Source: Chloroflexi bacterium HGW-Chloroflexi-6 (GTDB lineage Bacteria; Chloroflexota; Anaerolineae; Anaerolineales; Villigracilaceae). From it: a DNA stretch of 64,000 nucleotides. This document shows, piece by piece, positions 51,464 through 59,698 of the stretch. The stretch's first letter is position 1; each line of letters begins with the position of its first letter. The translations under genes were made by a program, and so were the position numbers. Under the pieces are notes generated by a model. That model saw only the letters and a program-made list of their open reading frames with translations, did no database searches and had not been told where the DNA came from. The DNA lies in assembly GCA_002840685.1 (NCBI GenBank), contig PHBU01000012.1, positions 1 through 64,000 of the forward strand. Reading direction: 5' to 3'.

Positions 51464-52243
51464 TCAATTCCGTTTTAGCTTTCGCTGGCGGTTCCAGTTT
51501 AGCAGCGGCGCGACCAGCTTGCGGACGTAGTATTTGGCCACGATTGGCGCGAGCGGTGAGCCGCCATCACGATAGTGGACTTTGAGCATTTCGGGCCAGC
51601 AGCGATCATCGGCGGCGATGGTTTTGCCGCTCGAATGCAGGCGGAAGTTGGCCCAGATCGGCCCCGGCAGGTAGCGGATCTCGCTGATGCGCGCCAGGCG
51701 CACCCACAGGTCATAGTCCATGGCAAAGTAAAAGGATGGATCGAGCGGTCCGACCTGTTGCCACAAATTGGCGCGCCAGAAGGCGGCCTGCTGCGGGATG
51801 TGAACGTAGCCCTGGCGCAGACGGGGATAGTCAGTCTGGGCAGCGGGAAATTTACCGATGACACGGTCGTCTTCGTCGGTGAAGTTGGTGTCAGCGTAGA
51901 CCAGCCCGACCTGCGGGTTTTCCTGTAAAAACTTGACAGCGGCAGAAATCGCGCCGGGGTTGTAGGTGTCGTCGGAGTTGATCCAGGCTAAAATCTCGCC
52001 GCTGGCGCGGGCGAAGCCTTTGTTGATGGCGTCAGTCTGGCCTTTGTCTTTTTCGCTGACCCAGCCGCTCAGTTGGCTGGCATATTTTTGGATGATTTCA
52101 AGGCTGCCATCGCTGGAGCCGCCATCCATAACGAAATATTCAATCTGGGGGTAATCCTGCTCCAGCACCGAGCGAATCGTCCGCTCAAGGTAGCGGGCCT
52201 GATTGAAAGAGGGAGTGACGATGGAAACGGTGGGATTATCCAT
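51464..52243 (-). CDS. Glycosyltransferase family 2 (first paralogue)
   Basis: A 259-residue GT-A-fold inverting glycosyltransferase. N-terminal VSIVTPSFNQARYLERTIRS, nucleotide-site DGGSSDGS, the DXD-like SDD in WINSDDTYNPG, and the acceptor-side DYDLWVRLA motif (about 155-163). No membrane anchor. It is closely similar to the GT2 protein encoded two genes upstream (53703-54653), showing tandem duplication. Its ATG overlaps the stop of the DUF6056-like gene by one base. Confidence 0.92.
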   Translation of the reverse strand: MDNPTVSIVTPSFNQARYLERTIRSVLEQDYPQIEYFVMDGGSSDGSLEIIQKYASQLSGWVSEKDKGQTDAINKGFARASGEILAWINSDDTYNPGAISAAVKFLQENPQVGLVYADTNFTDEDDRVIGKFPAAQTDYPRLRQGYVHIPQQAAFWRANLWQQVGPLDPSFYFAMDYDLWVRLARISEIRYLPGPIWANFRLHSSGKTIAADDRCWPEMLKVHYRDGGSPLAPIVAKYYVRKLVAPLLNWNRQRKLKRN

Positions 52244-53706
52244 TAGGGGAATACGGCAATCGAGTTCAAGTTATAAAAATCGGCGACACATTGGTTTACC
52301 CAGAAATTTGGGTCTTGCCTTAGTTCGATCAGCCCGCCGGGGGGCTGAATGCCGTCCAGGACAATATTCAGGTTGCCTTGCTGTTGTTGTTCGAGAAGAA
52401 AGCTGTTTCGTTCATCCCATTGCCGGGCATAGTTTTGCACCTGTGGCAGGGTCTGGGCTTCTTTTTGCAGGAACCAGATCGGATAAAGAGATGTGACAAC
52501 AATCAGCGCCGCGGATGCCGCAATCATACCAGACGAAGCCTGGAAAGCAGAGCGGGCAAGGAACGCGCGCGCGGTCAGCCGGCCAAGCAAGAATCCCTCG
52601 GTCATCAGGGCAAAGGTCATTACAAAGCGGGCCGGGAAGAGGGCGCGCGGCTCTGGGTAGCCAAACTGTCCATAAACATAAACGCTCGGAGCGACCAGGC
52701 TGGCGATCAGGATGTAGGCAACCAGCGGGGCGAGGATCAGAGCACCCCAAAAACCAAGGTCGACAGGCTGCGGAGTTTGCCTGTCATTGTCTAAAGATGC
52801 GGCAAGCGCAACCCCGAAAGCTGACATAACCGAGACGATGGTCGGTATAACGAAAGAGCGGGCGCTGTTCCAGATAAAATCCCAGGCAAAGCGAAAGATA
52901 AGCGGAATTGTGGAAAAAGAAAATTGCGATTCGGGGATTTTCTCAAGACGGACCGCGTTGCCCGGCGACAGAAAAACCACCAGCAGGGCGGTCAAAGAGA
53001 CGATCAGCGCTGTCCCGCTGAATAAAAGGCCAGATTTTTTTTGCTCATCGCGCAAGAACAAAAAGCAAAAAACAAGCGCAATTCCAAAAAATGTTACCTG
53101 AAACGCCAGGGTTGTTTCGGAAAGCCCACCGGAAAGGAAAGCCAGCGCGGCCAGCAGGCTCAGTGCCATCCAGCGCGTTCCCTGATTGGGGTGGCTGCGA
53201 ATGGCCCAGAAAATCAGAGCGCTCATTCCGCTGATCATAACAAGCGGCGCAAAATAGGTTACCAATCCCATCAGCCAGTAGACCGATTGGAAACGGTTTG
53301 GAGCCTGCAGGATGGAAAAAAAAGTCAGCAGGAACGCCAGGTTGATGCCAATTAATGGCGAATAGCGGCGGCCAGAGAATTTGGCAATCTGGCTGATTGC
53401 CAGATAGAGACAGAAAGCCATCAGGGCGATCATCAGCGCCGGGAAAAAGCGAATCGGCGTGCGGCCAAAAAGATTCACAGCCCCAACCAGGAGCACATTG
53501 GCATAACGGTTCGACCAGGATGTGTAGATCACCTGTATCGCTTCAAAAATATTGCTTGAGCTCTCAGATACCACTACATAACAAAAATCATCCGCCCAGT
53601 GCCGGGTGAATGTGCCGAGGTACATCAGAAAAGTTAAAGCTGCCAACCCGGTCATTCCCTGAACGGACAGAGCAGCATCTAAAATTCGTTGGGAGGAATG
53701 TTTCAT
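52243..53706 (-). CDS. DUF6056-like polytopic membrane protein
   Basis: A 487-residue inner-membrane protein with about 11 helices. The first loop carries HWADDFCY (about 36-43), an Asp pair placed as in GT-C glycosyltransferases and as in DUF6056 proteins. The C-terminal extracytoplasmic part has QWDERNSFLLEQQQQG. It probably uses a lipid-linked sugar donor outside the membrane, but this is inferred from topology and the Asp pair only. Overlaps both neighbours (ATGA upstream, TAATG downstream). Confidence 0.75.
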   Translation of the reverse strand: MKHSSQRILDAALSVQGMTGLAALTFLMYLGTFTRHWADDFCYVVVSESSSNIFEAIQVIYTSWSNRYANVLLVGAVNLFGRTPIRFFPALMIALMAFCLYLAISQIAKFSGRRYSPLIGINLAFLLTFFSILQAPNRFQSVYWLMGLVTYFAPLVMISGMSALIFWAIRSHPNQGTRWMALSLLAALAFLSGGLSETTLAFQVTFFGIALVFCFLFLRDEQKKSGLLFSGTALIVSLTALLVVFLSPGNAVRLEKIPESQFSFSTIPLIFRFAWDFIWNSARSFVIPTIVSVMSAFGVALAASLDNDRQTPQPVDLGFWGALILAPLVAYILIASLVAPSVYVYGQFGYPEPRALFPARFVMTFALMTEGFLLGRLTARAFLARSAFQASSGMIAASAALIVVTSLYPIWFLQKEAQTLPQVQNYARQWDERNSFLLEQQQQGNLNIVLDGIQPPGGLIELRQDPNFWVNQCVADFYNLNSIAVFP

Positions 53707-54653
53707 CTCTGTTTCTTGAAAAGCCTGAAAAAGGCAGTGCGCATTTTTGTATACAGTCCGCGCAGGCGGGCCAGACCAGCCAGGCTGAGCAGGGCATAGG
53801 CCACACGGTGCGCCTCGCGCAAGACAACGGGCGGATTATAACGGAAAGCCTGTCCGTAAGCCCGCAGCGATGCCCCGTATAAGCCGCCGTCGAGCAGGTA
53901 GAAAGCATCGAGACGGTGCGCCCCTGCCAAAATCCGGTGGCGATTTTGCTCGAAGACGGGGGCCAGCAGCGGGTCGGCGCGCATCCAATCCACAATGCGG
54001 AAGGCCTCGCGGCCAAAATCTGCTGTGCGGGCCAGGTTTTTGGCTTCGGCATGGTAACGGGCGGCTGCCAGCGTTTCGGGGATGTAAACCATCGGCGCCA
54101 GGCGAGCCATGCGCAGCCAGAGCTGGTGGTCGAGCAGCAGGTGATAGCTTGGGTCGAGCAGCCCGGCCTGTTCGAGCACTGAGCGGCGCATGAAGACCGC
54201 CGGCTGGCTGATGATGTTGAAGGCCATCAGGTCGATCAGGTCGAAAGGCTGGAAGGTTTGCAGGTTGAAAGACTGGCCGTTTTCATCGATCGAAAGCACA
54301 TCACCATAGACCAGTCCGGCTTCGGGATGTTTTTGGAAAGTTTCGATGGCCTGGCGGACGGCTCCCGGTTGGTACAGATCGTCGGAATTGAGCCAGGCGA
54401 TGAACTCTCCACCCGCGCGCTGGAATCCCTTATTGATGGCTTCGGCCTGGCCCTTATCTTTTTCTGAAACCCAACCCGCCAGTTGCTTTTCGTATTTTTG
54501 GATGATCTCGACGCTGGAATCGGTCGAGCCGCCATCGATGACAAAATACTCGATCGACGGGTAATCCTGCGCCAGCACCGAGCGGATGGTCTGCTCCAGG
54601 TAGCGGGATTGGTTGTAGGAGGGGGTGACAATGGTTATCAGCGGACTTTTCAC
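53703..54653 (-). CDS. Glycosyltransferase family 2 (second paralogue)
   Basis: A 316-residue GT2 enzyme with ITIVTPSYNQSRYLEQTIRS, DGGSTDSS, the metal-site SDD in WLNSDDLYQPG and the DHQLWLRMA acceptor motif. Over the first 220 residues it closely resembles the 51464-52243 protein; the extra C-terminal 60 residues (AYGQAFRYNPPVVLREAHRV) are unmatched. The start codon is GTG at 54653. A 4-bp overlap couples it to the DUF6056-like gene. Confidence 0.9.
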   Translation of the reverse strand: MKSPLITIVTPSYNQSRYLEQTIRSVLAQDYPSIEYFVIDGGSTDSSVEIIQKYEKQLAGWVSEKDKGQAEAINKGFQRAGGEFIAWLNSDDLYQPGAVRQAIETFQKHPEAGLVYGDVLSIDENGQSFNLQTFQPFDLIDLMAFNIISQPAVFMRRSVLEQAGLLDPSYHLLLDHQLWLRMARLAPMVYIPETLAAARYHAEAKNLARTADFGREAFRIVDWMRADPLLAPVFEQNRHRILAGAHRLDAFYLLDGGLYGASLRAYGQAFRYNPPVVLREAHRVAYALLSLAGLARLRGLYTKMRTAFFRLFKKQR

Positions 54654-54718
54654 GGATTCACGGACGGAAGCGGACTGCTATAAACTGACTCTATCACGAA
54701 CTCAGGGATGGGAACGGA

Positions 54719-56200
54719 CTATGGCTGTCGGGCTTTCAGATCGTAGATGATGTATTCGCGGGTTTGGGCGAAAACCTGGTACGCAGAGAGTTTTTCGGCC
54801 AGTTGTGGCTGGCGGGCCAACTCGTCAAAGTCTGTGACCACGAAGTAAGCTTTTTCGAAGGTTTGTTTGCTGAAACCTTGCTCAAAATTGTCCGCGGCAG
54901 ACCACAGGCTGGCATTTTGCCAGCCATAATAGGCCAGCGGATAGCCGTAATCGGAGGTCAGGGCAAGAATGCCGGGTTGGTGCTCGAGAGTTTCGCCAAT
55001 CTCTGCATACATTTGCGCGGATGAGCGGGTGTCTTCCAGGCGGGCATTGAGATAGGTGATGGCTGTGTAAGAGAGCAGGAAGAATAAAGAAGAAAGCAGG
55101 ATGATGATGCGAGCGAAGCGTGATGTTGCGGCATTCCAGATGCGCGGCAAAATCTCGGCGGCCAGGGGCGCGAGGGATAAAGCCACAATCGGGATCAGCG
55201 GCAAACTGTAATAATCGTGGCTGGCGATGTGATGCGGGAAAACCAGACCGTAGAGGATGTATCCGCTCCAGAGCGCGGACAGGAAGACCCTGGCGGGTTT
55301 TGAGGCCAGCACCAGCCAGCCGAGCGCGGCCAGCGAAAGCCAGAAAATGCCGACGACCGTTTCTATTTTCAGCAGCCAGCGTAGGTAAAAATAAGGATCA
55401 ACCCAATCGCCGGGGAAGAATCGTCCGCCAAATTGCTGGCCGAGGAAACCGGCGACGTAAAGGCCGTAGTACAGGTATGCGGCAGCCGGCAGGATGCATA
55501 AAAGCGCAATCACCCAGGTCTTTGGGTTTTTGACAGCGGCTGCCAGGTTGGAGTAAGCCAGAATCGCGCCGATTGCGCCGCCGGCGACGAAAAAAACGGC
55601 TGGAAGTTTGACGAAGATGGCCAATCCGCCAGCCAGGCCGGCCAGGATCGCCCAATTCCAGGTGGTTTTTCGTCCCCAGACTTCGATACTCCACCAAAAA
55701 AGAACAATTAACAAGACCATCAGCGGGTCAGGTTGGAAGGCACGGCTGGCGGGGATGGCGTAGGGAATTAACAGGAAAAATGCCGTGGAAAAAACGGCGG
55801 CCGGTGAGGAACCTGTCAGGTTTTTGGCGAGTAGAAAGATGAAAAGCGCAGCAGCCAGCCAGCATGTGGCTGAGACAGCGCGCGGGTAGGCTGTGTTTTC
55901 TTCTCCCGTAAGTTGATAAAAGAAAACAGCGATGTTTTCGACAATCGGCGGCTCGATGGTGGCTTCGCCCTGCCACTGGCGATAAGACAGATCCTTTTGC
56001 CAGGCGGGGGCTTCGGGCAGGGTCTGGTAGTACATGCCGCGCGCTTTGATCGCTGAAAAAAGCTGGCGGGTCGGGTGAAAATCGAGCAGGGGTTGGGAAA
56101 GATCGCTGAAACGCAGAAAAGCTCCGAGACCGAGGAGCAAGGTCAGGAGCAGGGCAAAGGCCAGTTTGGCGGGAGACAAATAACGGGGCGTTTGATTCAC
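54719..56200 (-). CDS. GT-C glycosyltransferase (ArnT/PMT, GT39-like)
   Basis: A 493-residue protein with about 11 membrane helices. The first extracytoplasmic loop carries FSDLSQPLLDFHPTRQLFS (landmark: DFHPTRQ), the position of the catalytic Asp in GT39/GT83 enzymes. The C-terminal about 90 residues form a soluble domain (YAEIGETLEHQPGILALTS). Such enzymes transfer sugars from polyprenyl-phosphate donors to lipid or protein outside the membrane. The start is GTG at 56200. The 65-bp gap to the next gene has no clear signal. Confidence 0.85.
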   Translation of the reverse strand: MNQTPRYLSPAKLAFALLLTLLLGLGAFLRFSDLSQPLLDFHPTRQLFSAIKARGMYYQTLPEAPAWQKDLSYRQWQGEATIEPPIVENIAVFFYQLTGEENTAYPRAVSATCWLAAALFIFLLAKNLTGSSPAAVFSTAFFLLIPYAIPASRAFQPDPLMVLLIVLFWWSIEVWGRKTTWNWAILAGLAGGLAIFVKLPAVFFVAGGAIGAILAYSNLAAAVKNPKTWVIALLCILPAAAYLYYGLYVAGFLGQQFGGRFFPGDWVDPYFYLRWLLKIETVVGIFWLSLAALGWLVLASKPARVFLSALWSGYILYGLVFPHHIASHDYYSLPLIPIVALSLAPLAAEILPRIWNAATSRFARIIILLSSLFFLLSYTAITYLNARLEDTRSSAQMYAEIGETLEHQPGILALTSDYGYPLAYYGWQNASLWSAADNFEQGFSKQTFEKAYFVVTDFDELARQPQLAEKLSAYQVFAQTREYIIYDLKARQP

Positions 56201-56245
56201 GGGGAATTTTCAGGCAAAGCCAGCGTCTCCAGGCGTTGGAGCCCA

Positions 56246-57052
56246 TCAAAAGATGGCGTTAAAATCCACTTTTTCGAAAATGGTCAGTTTGCCGCCGACG
56301 GTGGCATCTGCGATGCGGCGTCCGGCGTTTTCGTAGGCCTGGCGCGCCATGCGGTAGGCAATCTCGGATGTTTCGAGGTCGGGCAGCTGCCAGCGGAAGC
56401 CTTTGCCGAAGTAGCCGGCATGGAAGTGGTTGGGATCGTCGCCATCGGAGGTGATGGTGGTGTTGGGCTTGCCCTTAGTGTCGTAGTTGTGATCGACGCC
56501 GATCAGGTAGACTTCGCTGATGCCCATGTGGAAGGCCAACTGCATTGTGACGTAGGTGACGGTTGCGCCTTCCCAGATGCGTCCGCGCACATCGGGAGAG
56601 AAGCGGGGAGAGTCGTAGGTGGAGTAAAGGAATGTTGGAAGGTTGGATGTCGAAAGTTGAAGGTTGCTAAAGAACTTGCGCGAGCGCCAGGTCAGGAATT
56701 TTGGCATGTCGAGGGCGGCCAGGTCTGCGGCGGTTTGTTCGATGACCAAATCGTTGACGACGCTCAGATAGGTGGTGCGGAAGCCCAACTCGGGGAACAT
56801 CAGGTAGATGCGGTTCATGCCAAAGGTGATCTCACCTTTGAGTTTGGACATATCGGTGTTTTTCAGGCTGGGACCGTTGCCGATGATAAAAGCGCGTTTG
56901 CCTTTGTGGATATCCTTGAGCGCAGTCAGGCGACGGATGCCCTCGCGCCGCCAGGGGTGCAGGTACGCGCCGGGCAACTGGGGAAGGTCGCGCAACCAGA
57001 TGTAGGTGTCGCGCAGGAGGGGGTAAACGGATGACGATTTCAAGTTCTGCAT
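56246..57052 (-). CDS. DUF115 / MAF-type glycan protein
   Basis: A 268-residue protein of the DUF115 (motility accessory factor/MptE-like) group. The family motif AFIIGNGPSLKNTD is at about 33-46, followed by TFGMNRIYLMFPELGFRT and YLIGVDHNYDTKG. Members include proteins that transfer nonulosonic acids or process surface glycan; others make pterin pyrophosphates. In this glycan cluster, with a CMP-sugar synthetase nearby, a glycan-transfer role is the better guess. Confidence 0.8.
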   Translation of the reverse strand: MQNLKSSSVYPLLRDTYIWLRDLPQLPGAYLHPWRREGIRRLTALKDIHKGKRAFIIGNGPSLKNTDMSKLKGEITFGMNRIYLMFPELGFRTTYLSVVNDLVIEQTAADLAALDMPKFLTWRSRKFFSNLQLSTSNLPTFLYSTYDSPRFSPDVRGRIWEGATVTYVTMQLAFHMGISEVYLIGVDHNYDTKGKPNTTITSDGDDPNHFHAGYFGKGFRWQLPDLETSEIAYRMARQAYENAGRRIADATVGGKLTIFEKVDFNAIF

Positions 57053-57072
57053 GGAGATTTCGGGGGTCCGCG

Positions 57073-57828
57073 TTACTCGGTGCTTAATCTTGCGGTTGCG
57101 CCGCCATCGACAACCAGAGCCTGACCGGTCATGAAGGAGGATTGTTCATCGTCAGCCAGGAAGTAGATGGCGTGGGCGATTTCTTCGGGCTGGCCGACGC
57201 GGCCATTGACGGTTTTGCGGGCCAGATTTTCGAGCCGGTTTTGAACATCGCCGTGGCCGACATGTCCGCGGCCCAGTCCGGCGCGCAGCATGGGGGTATC
57301 GACTGCGCCGGGCAGGATGGCGTTGACGCGGATCTCGTCTGGCGCAAATTCGATCGCCATGGCGCGGGTCAGGGCCAAAAGCCCGCCCTTGCTGGCAGCG
57401 TAAGCGGCGATATTGGCCGAAGTCTGGATGGCGTGGACGGAGGAGACATTGACGATCGCACCGTGACCGGACTCCTTAAAAAGCGGGTGCGCCAGTTTAA
57501 CGGATAGAAAGACCGAGCGCAGATTGGACGCCATGACGGCGTCCCATTCTTCAACGGTCGTTTCGAGCAAGGGCTTGGCAACCTGATAGGCGGCGTTGTT
57601 GACCAGCACCTCGAGCGTGGGGGTGAACTCGCGCACCTGGAAGAAGATGCGTTCCAGCACGTCCGGACGGGAGATATCGGCCTGGATGAATCGCCCGCTG
57701 GCGGGAAATTCATCGTCGAAGGGCGCGCGATCGACGCCGATGACGCGCCAGCCTTTTTGGGCAAAGAGTTGAACGGTGGCGCGGCCAATTCCGCCTGCTG
57801 CGCCGGTGATGAGAACGGTTTTTGTCAT
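57073..57828 (-). CDS. SDR family oxidoreductase
   Basis: A 251-residue classical short-chain dehydrogenase. Cofactor motif TGAAGGIGRA at residues 8-17, NNAAY, and catalytic YAASKGG with Ser in NVSSVHA. The C-terminal SSFMTGQALVVDGG is standard. An Asp after the second strand (GVDRAPF) suggests NAD(H). Substrate unknown; within the cluster it may process a sugar. ATG 57828 with AGGAG upstream is preferred over an in-frame start at 57894. Confidence 0.9.
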   Translation of the reverse strand: MTKTVLITGAAGGIGRATVQLFAQKGWRVIGVDRAPFDDEFPASGRFIQADISRPDVLERIFFQVREFTPTLEVLVNNAAYQVAKPLLETTVEEWDAVMASNLRSVFLSVKLAHPLFKESGHGAIVNVSSVHAIQTSANIAAYAASKGGLLALTRAMAIEFAPDEIRVNAILPGAVDTPMLRAGLGRGHVGHGDVQNRLENLARKTVNGRVGQPEEIAHAIYFLADDEQSSFMTGQALVVDGGATARLSTE

Positions 57829-57906
57829 AAGTGATCGTTCTCCTTTCTGGTCAGTTCTGAATTTTGGTCTCAGCAAAGAGGCAGTATATCCCAAATACAG
57901 GTATTG

Positions 57907-57912
57907 TATAAT
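57907..57912 (+). promoter_or_regulatory. -10 box of the MNT/HEPN pair, leaderless geometry
   Basis: TATAAT ends 6 nt before the MNT ATG (57919), and no Shine-Dalgarno is present; the transcript would start at or beside the start codon. No -35 recognised. Confidence 0.45.
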
Positions 57913-57918
57913 GTGTCT

Positions 57919-58224
57919 ATGCTGAATGTTTATGATGCCGAAGTTGCCCGTAAAGTTAAAGAGCGCCTAGAGGCAGAAATGCCGATTAAGCGCATCCTTG
58001 TTTATGGATCGCGGGCAAGAGGCGACTCAAGCAAATGGTCTGACCTTGATCTTTATCTTGAATTGTCTGTGCCAATAACCAGTGAGCTTCGCAAACGCAT
58101 CCGTGAAATTGCCTGGGAAGTTGGGCTCGAAATGGATATCATCATCACTACGCTGGTTCGGCAGAAAAGCCTGACTGGACAGCCGATTTTAAGGGCGATT
58201 GAGCTTGATGGGGTTGCAGTCTAA
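57919..58224 (+). CDS. MNT-type nucleotidyltransferase, antitoxin MntA-like
   Basis: A 101-residue minimal nucleotidyltransferase. The catalytic motif GS-X10-D-X-D is exact: GSRARGDSSKWSDLDLYL, and a third acidic residue lies in GLEMDIIIT. In type VII toxin-antitoxin pairs such enzymes AMPylate the HEPN partner and silence it. An in-frame TTG at 57904 is an alternative start, but ATG 57919 lies 6 nt after a TATAAT. Its TAA overlaps the HEPN ATG by one base. It lies on the opposite strand to the surrounding glycan genes. Confidence 0.9.
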   Translation: MLNVYDAEVARKVKERLEAEMPIKRILVYGSRARGDSSKWSDLDLYLELSVPITSELRKRIREIAWEVGLEMDIIITTLVRQKSLTGQPILRAIELDGVAV

Positions 58225-58619
58225 TGGAAACCGAGCAAAAACAAGCCATTTCTCTCCGCATCAAACAGGCGCAGGAAACACTTGTTGAGGCCAGGTTGCT
58301 ATGGGAACATGATCTGTGGCGCGGGGCCATTAACCGCTCTTATTATGCAATGTTTTATGCTGTGCTGGCTTTGGCCATTTTTAAAGGCGAAATATTATCG
58401 AAGCACACGCACGCAATTTCTTTTTTTGACAAAGAATTTGTAAAAACGGGAGAATTCTCCAAGGAATTTTCCCGTTCTCTGCATTACTGGTTTGATGAGC
58501 GGCAGTCCAGCGATTATGGGGAAATTACAGATATTGAACAAAGCGAAGCGCAGACATCCATCGATGCAGCAATCAGATTTGTTGAGGCTGTTTCTGCCTA
58601 CCTGTCTGATCAAGCGTAA
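58224..58619 (+). CDS. HEPN domain protein, toxin HepT-like
   Basis: A 131-residue all-helical HEPN protein, predicted RNase partner of the MNT enzyme. The core helix reads NRSYYAMFYAVLALA. In active HEPN RNases the motif is R-X4-6-H; here the usual His position after YYAMF is Tyr, so the ribonuclease dyad may be lost or use another His (KHTHAISFF nearby). The two genes overlap by one base, so one mRNA is likely. Alternative: a non-toxic HEPN nucleotide-binding partner. Confidence 0.88.
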   Translation: METEQKQAISLRIKQAQETLVEARLLWEHDLWRGAINRSYYAMFYAVLALAIFKGEILSKHTHAISFFDKEFVKTGEFSKEFSRSLHYWFDERQSSDYGEITDIEQSEAQTSIDAAIRFVEAVSAYLSDQA

Positions 58620-58623
58620 ATGG

Positions 58624-59595
58624 TTAGTAACGCGATTGTAATTCTCGCAAATCCGCGGTATCTATTCCCAACCCCTCCAGTAAATTCTTGATGGTGTTCC
58701 AATGCACGCGCTCCCAGGCTGCCGGGCTGGAGTTGGCATTGTGCGGGGCGAGCATGACATTATCCATCGTCATCAACGGGCTGTCATGCGGAAGCGGCTC
58801 GTGCTCGAATACATCCAGCGCAGCGCCGCCGAGCTGCCCGCTTTGCAGGGCAGCGATCAGAGCAACTTCGTGGATGATCGGTCCGCGGGCGGTGTTGATG
58901 ACGACAGCGCCCGCTTTTGCGTGTTTCAGGGTTTCGACGTTCAGCAGGTGGTGGGATGTGGTATTCAGATCGCAGTTGACGGAGATGAAGTCGGAACTCG
59001 CGAGCAGAGTCTTGAGATGGGTCATCTGGATGCCGGTTTCGCCGATGAAGACATGATCGATATCGATGATGTCTGTGCCATAAACTTTCATGCCGAAGGC
59101 GCGGGCGCGGCGGGTGAGGGCTTTGCCGATTGCGCCGATGCCGATGATGCCGAGGGTCATCTCGCTCAGGGCTTTGCCGGGGATCTTTTCCCAGATGCCT
59201 GCTTTCATCTGGGCGCTCATCCAGGGTTGGCGACGCGCAAAGGCGAGCATGTAGCCCATAACGGAATCCGCTACCGGGGTGGTGAAGGCGTTCGGGGTGC
59301 GGCAGAGCTTGATTCCCAACCGCGAGCAGGTTTCAGCGTGGATCGAGTCCACGCCGGTGCCCCATTTTGAGATCACCTTCAGGCGCGGAGAGCAAGCCTC
59401 GAGCGCGGTAAGTGTGTAACGGTCATCCCCGCAGATCGCGCCATCGAACTGACCGGCATATTTCAGGATGTCGGCTTCTTCGAGACGTTCGTGGACTTCG
59501 GGCACGATCAGTTCGATGCCGTAATGGTCAAAGACCGGGCGAAAGCGCTCCACAAAGGGGAGCATGTAGGGGGCAGAAAGAAGGATGGTTTTCAT
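58624..59595 (-). CDS. D-2-hydroxyacid dehydrogenase (phosphoglycerate dehydrogenase-like)
   Basis: A 323-residue NAD-dependent D-isomer-specific 2-hydroxyacid dehydrogenase. NAD motif GIIGIGAIGKALTRRARAFG near 148-167; catalytic Arg in INTARGPIIHE, Glu in FEHEPLP, and His in LAPHNANSSP. Lacks the ACT domain of SerA, so its substrate may be a glyoxylate, hydroxypyruvate or phosphonate-sugar-type acid. It closes onto the HEPN gene convergently with 4 bp between stops. The gap 59596-59698 shows no gene. Confidence 0.9.
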   Translation of the reverse strand: MKTILLSAPYMLPFVERFRPVFDHYGIELIVPEVHERLEEADILKYAGQFDGAICGDDRYTLTALEACSPRLKVISKWGTGVDSIHAETCSRLGIKLCRTPNAFTTPVADSVMGYMLAFARRQPWMSAQMKAGIWEKIPGKALSEMTLGIIGIGAIGKALTRRARAFGMKVYGTDIIDIDHVFIGETGIQMTHLKTLLASSDFISVNCDLNTTSHHLLNVETLKHAKAGAVVINTARGPIIHEVALIAALQSGQLGGAALDVFEHEPLPHDSPLMTMDNVMLAPHNANSSPAAWERVHWNTIKNLLEGLGIDTADLRELQSRY

Positions 59596-59698
59596 AGGGT
59601 ATTTAAAAAATATTCCTGTTGTATCTGTCAGATCTTGGTCTGACGTGTTGGTAGATAGATTGGTTCAACTCTCTCGTAGATAAAGATTGGGTGCATGC

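Noticed and set aside
59596..59698. Possible tRNA gene in the gap
   Set aside because: No cloverleaf, no T-loop GTTCAANNC in correct spacing and no acceptor stem could be formed; GGTTCAACT alone is not enough.
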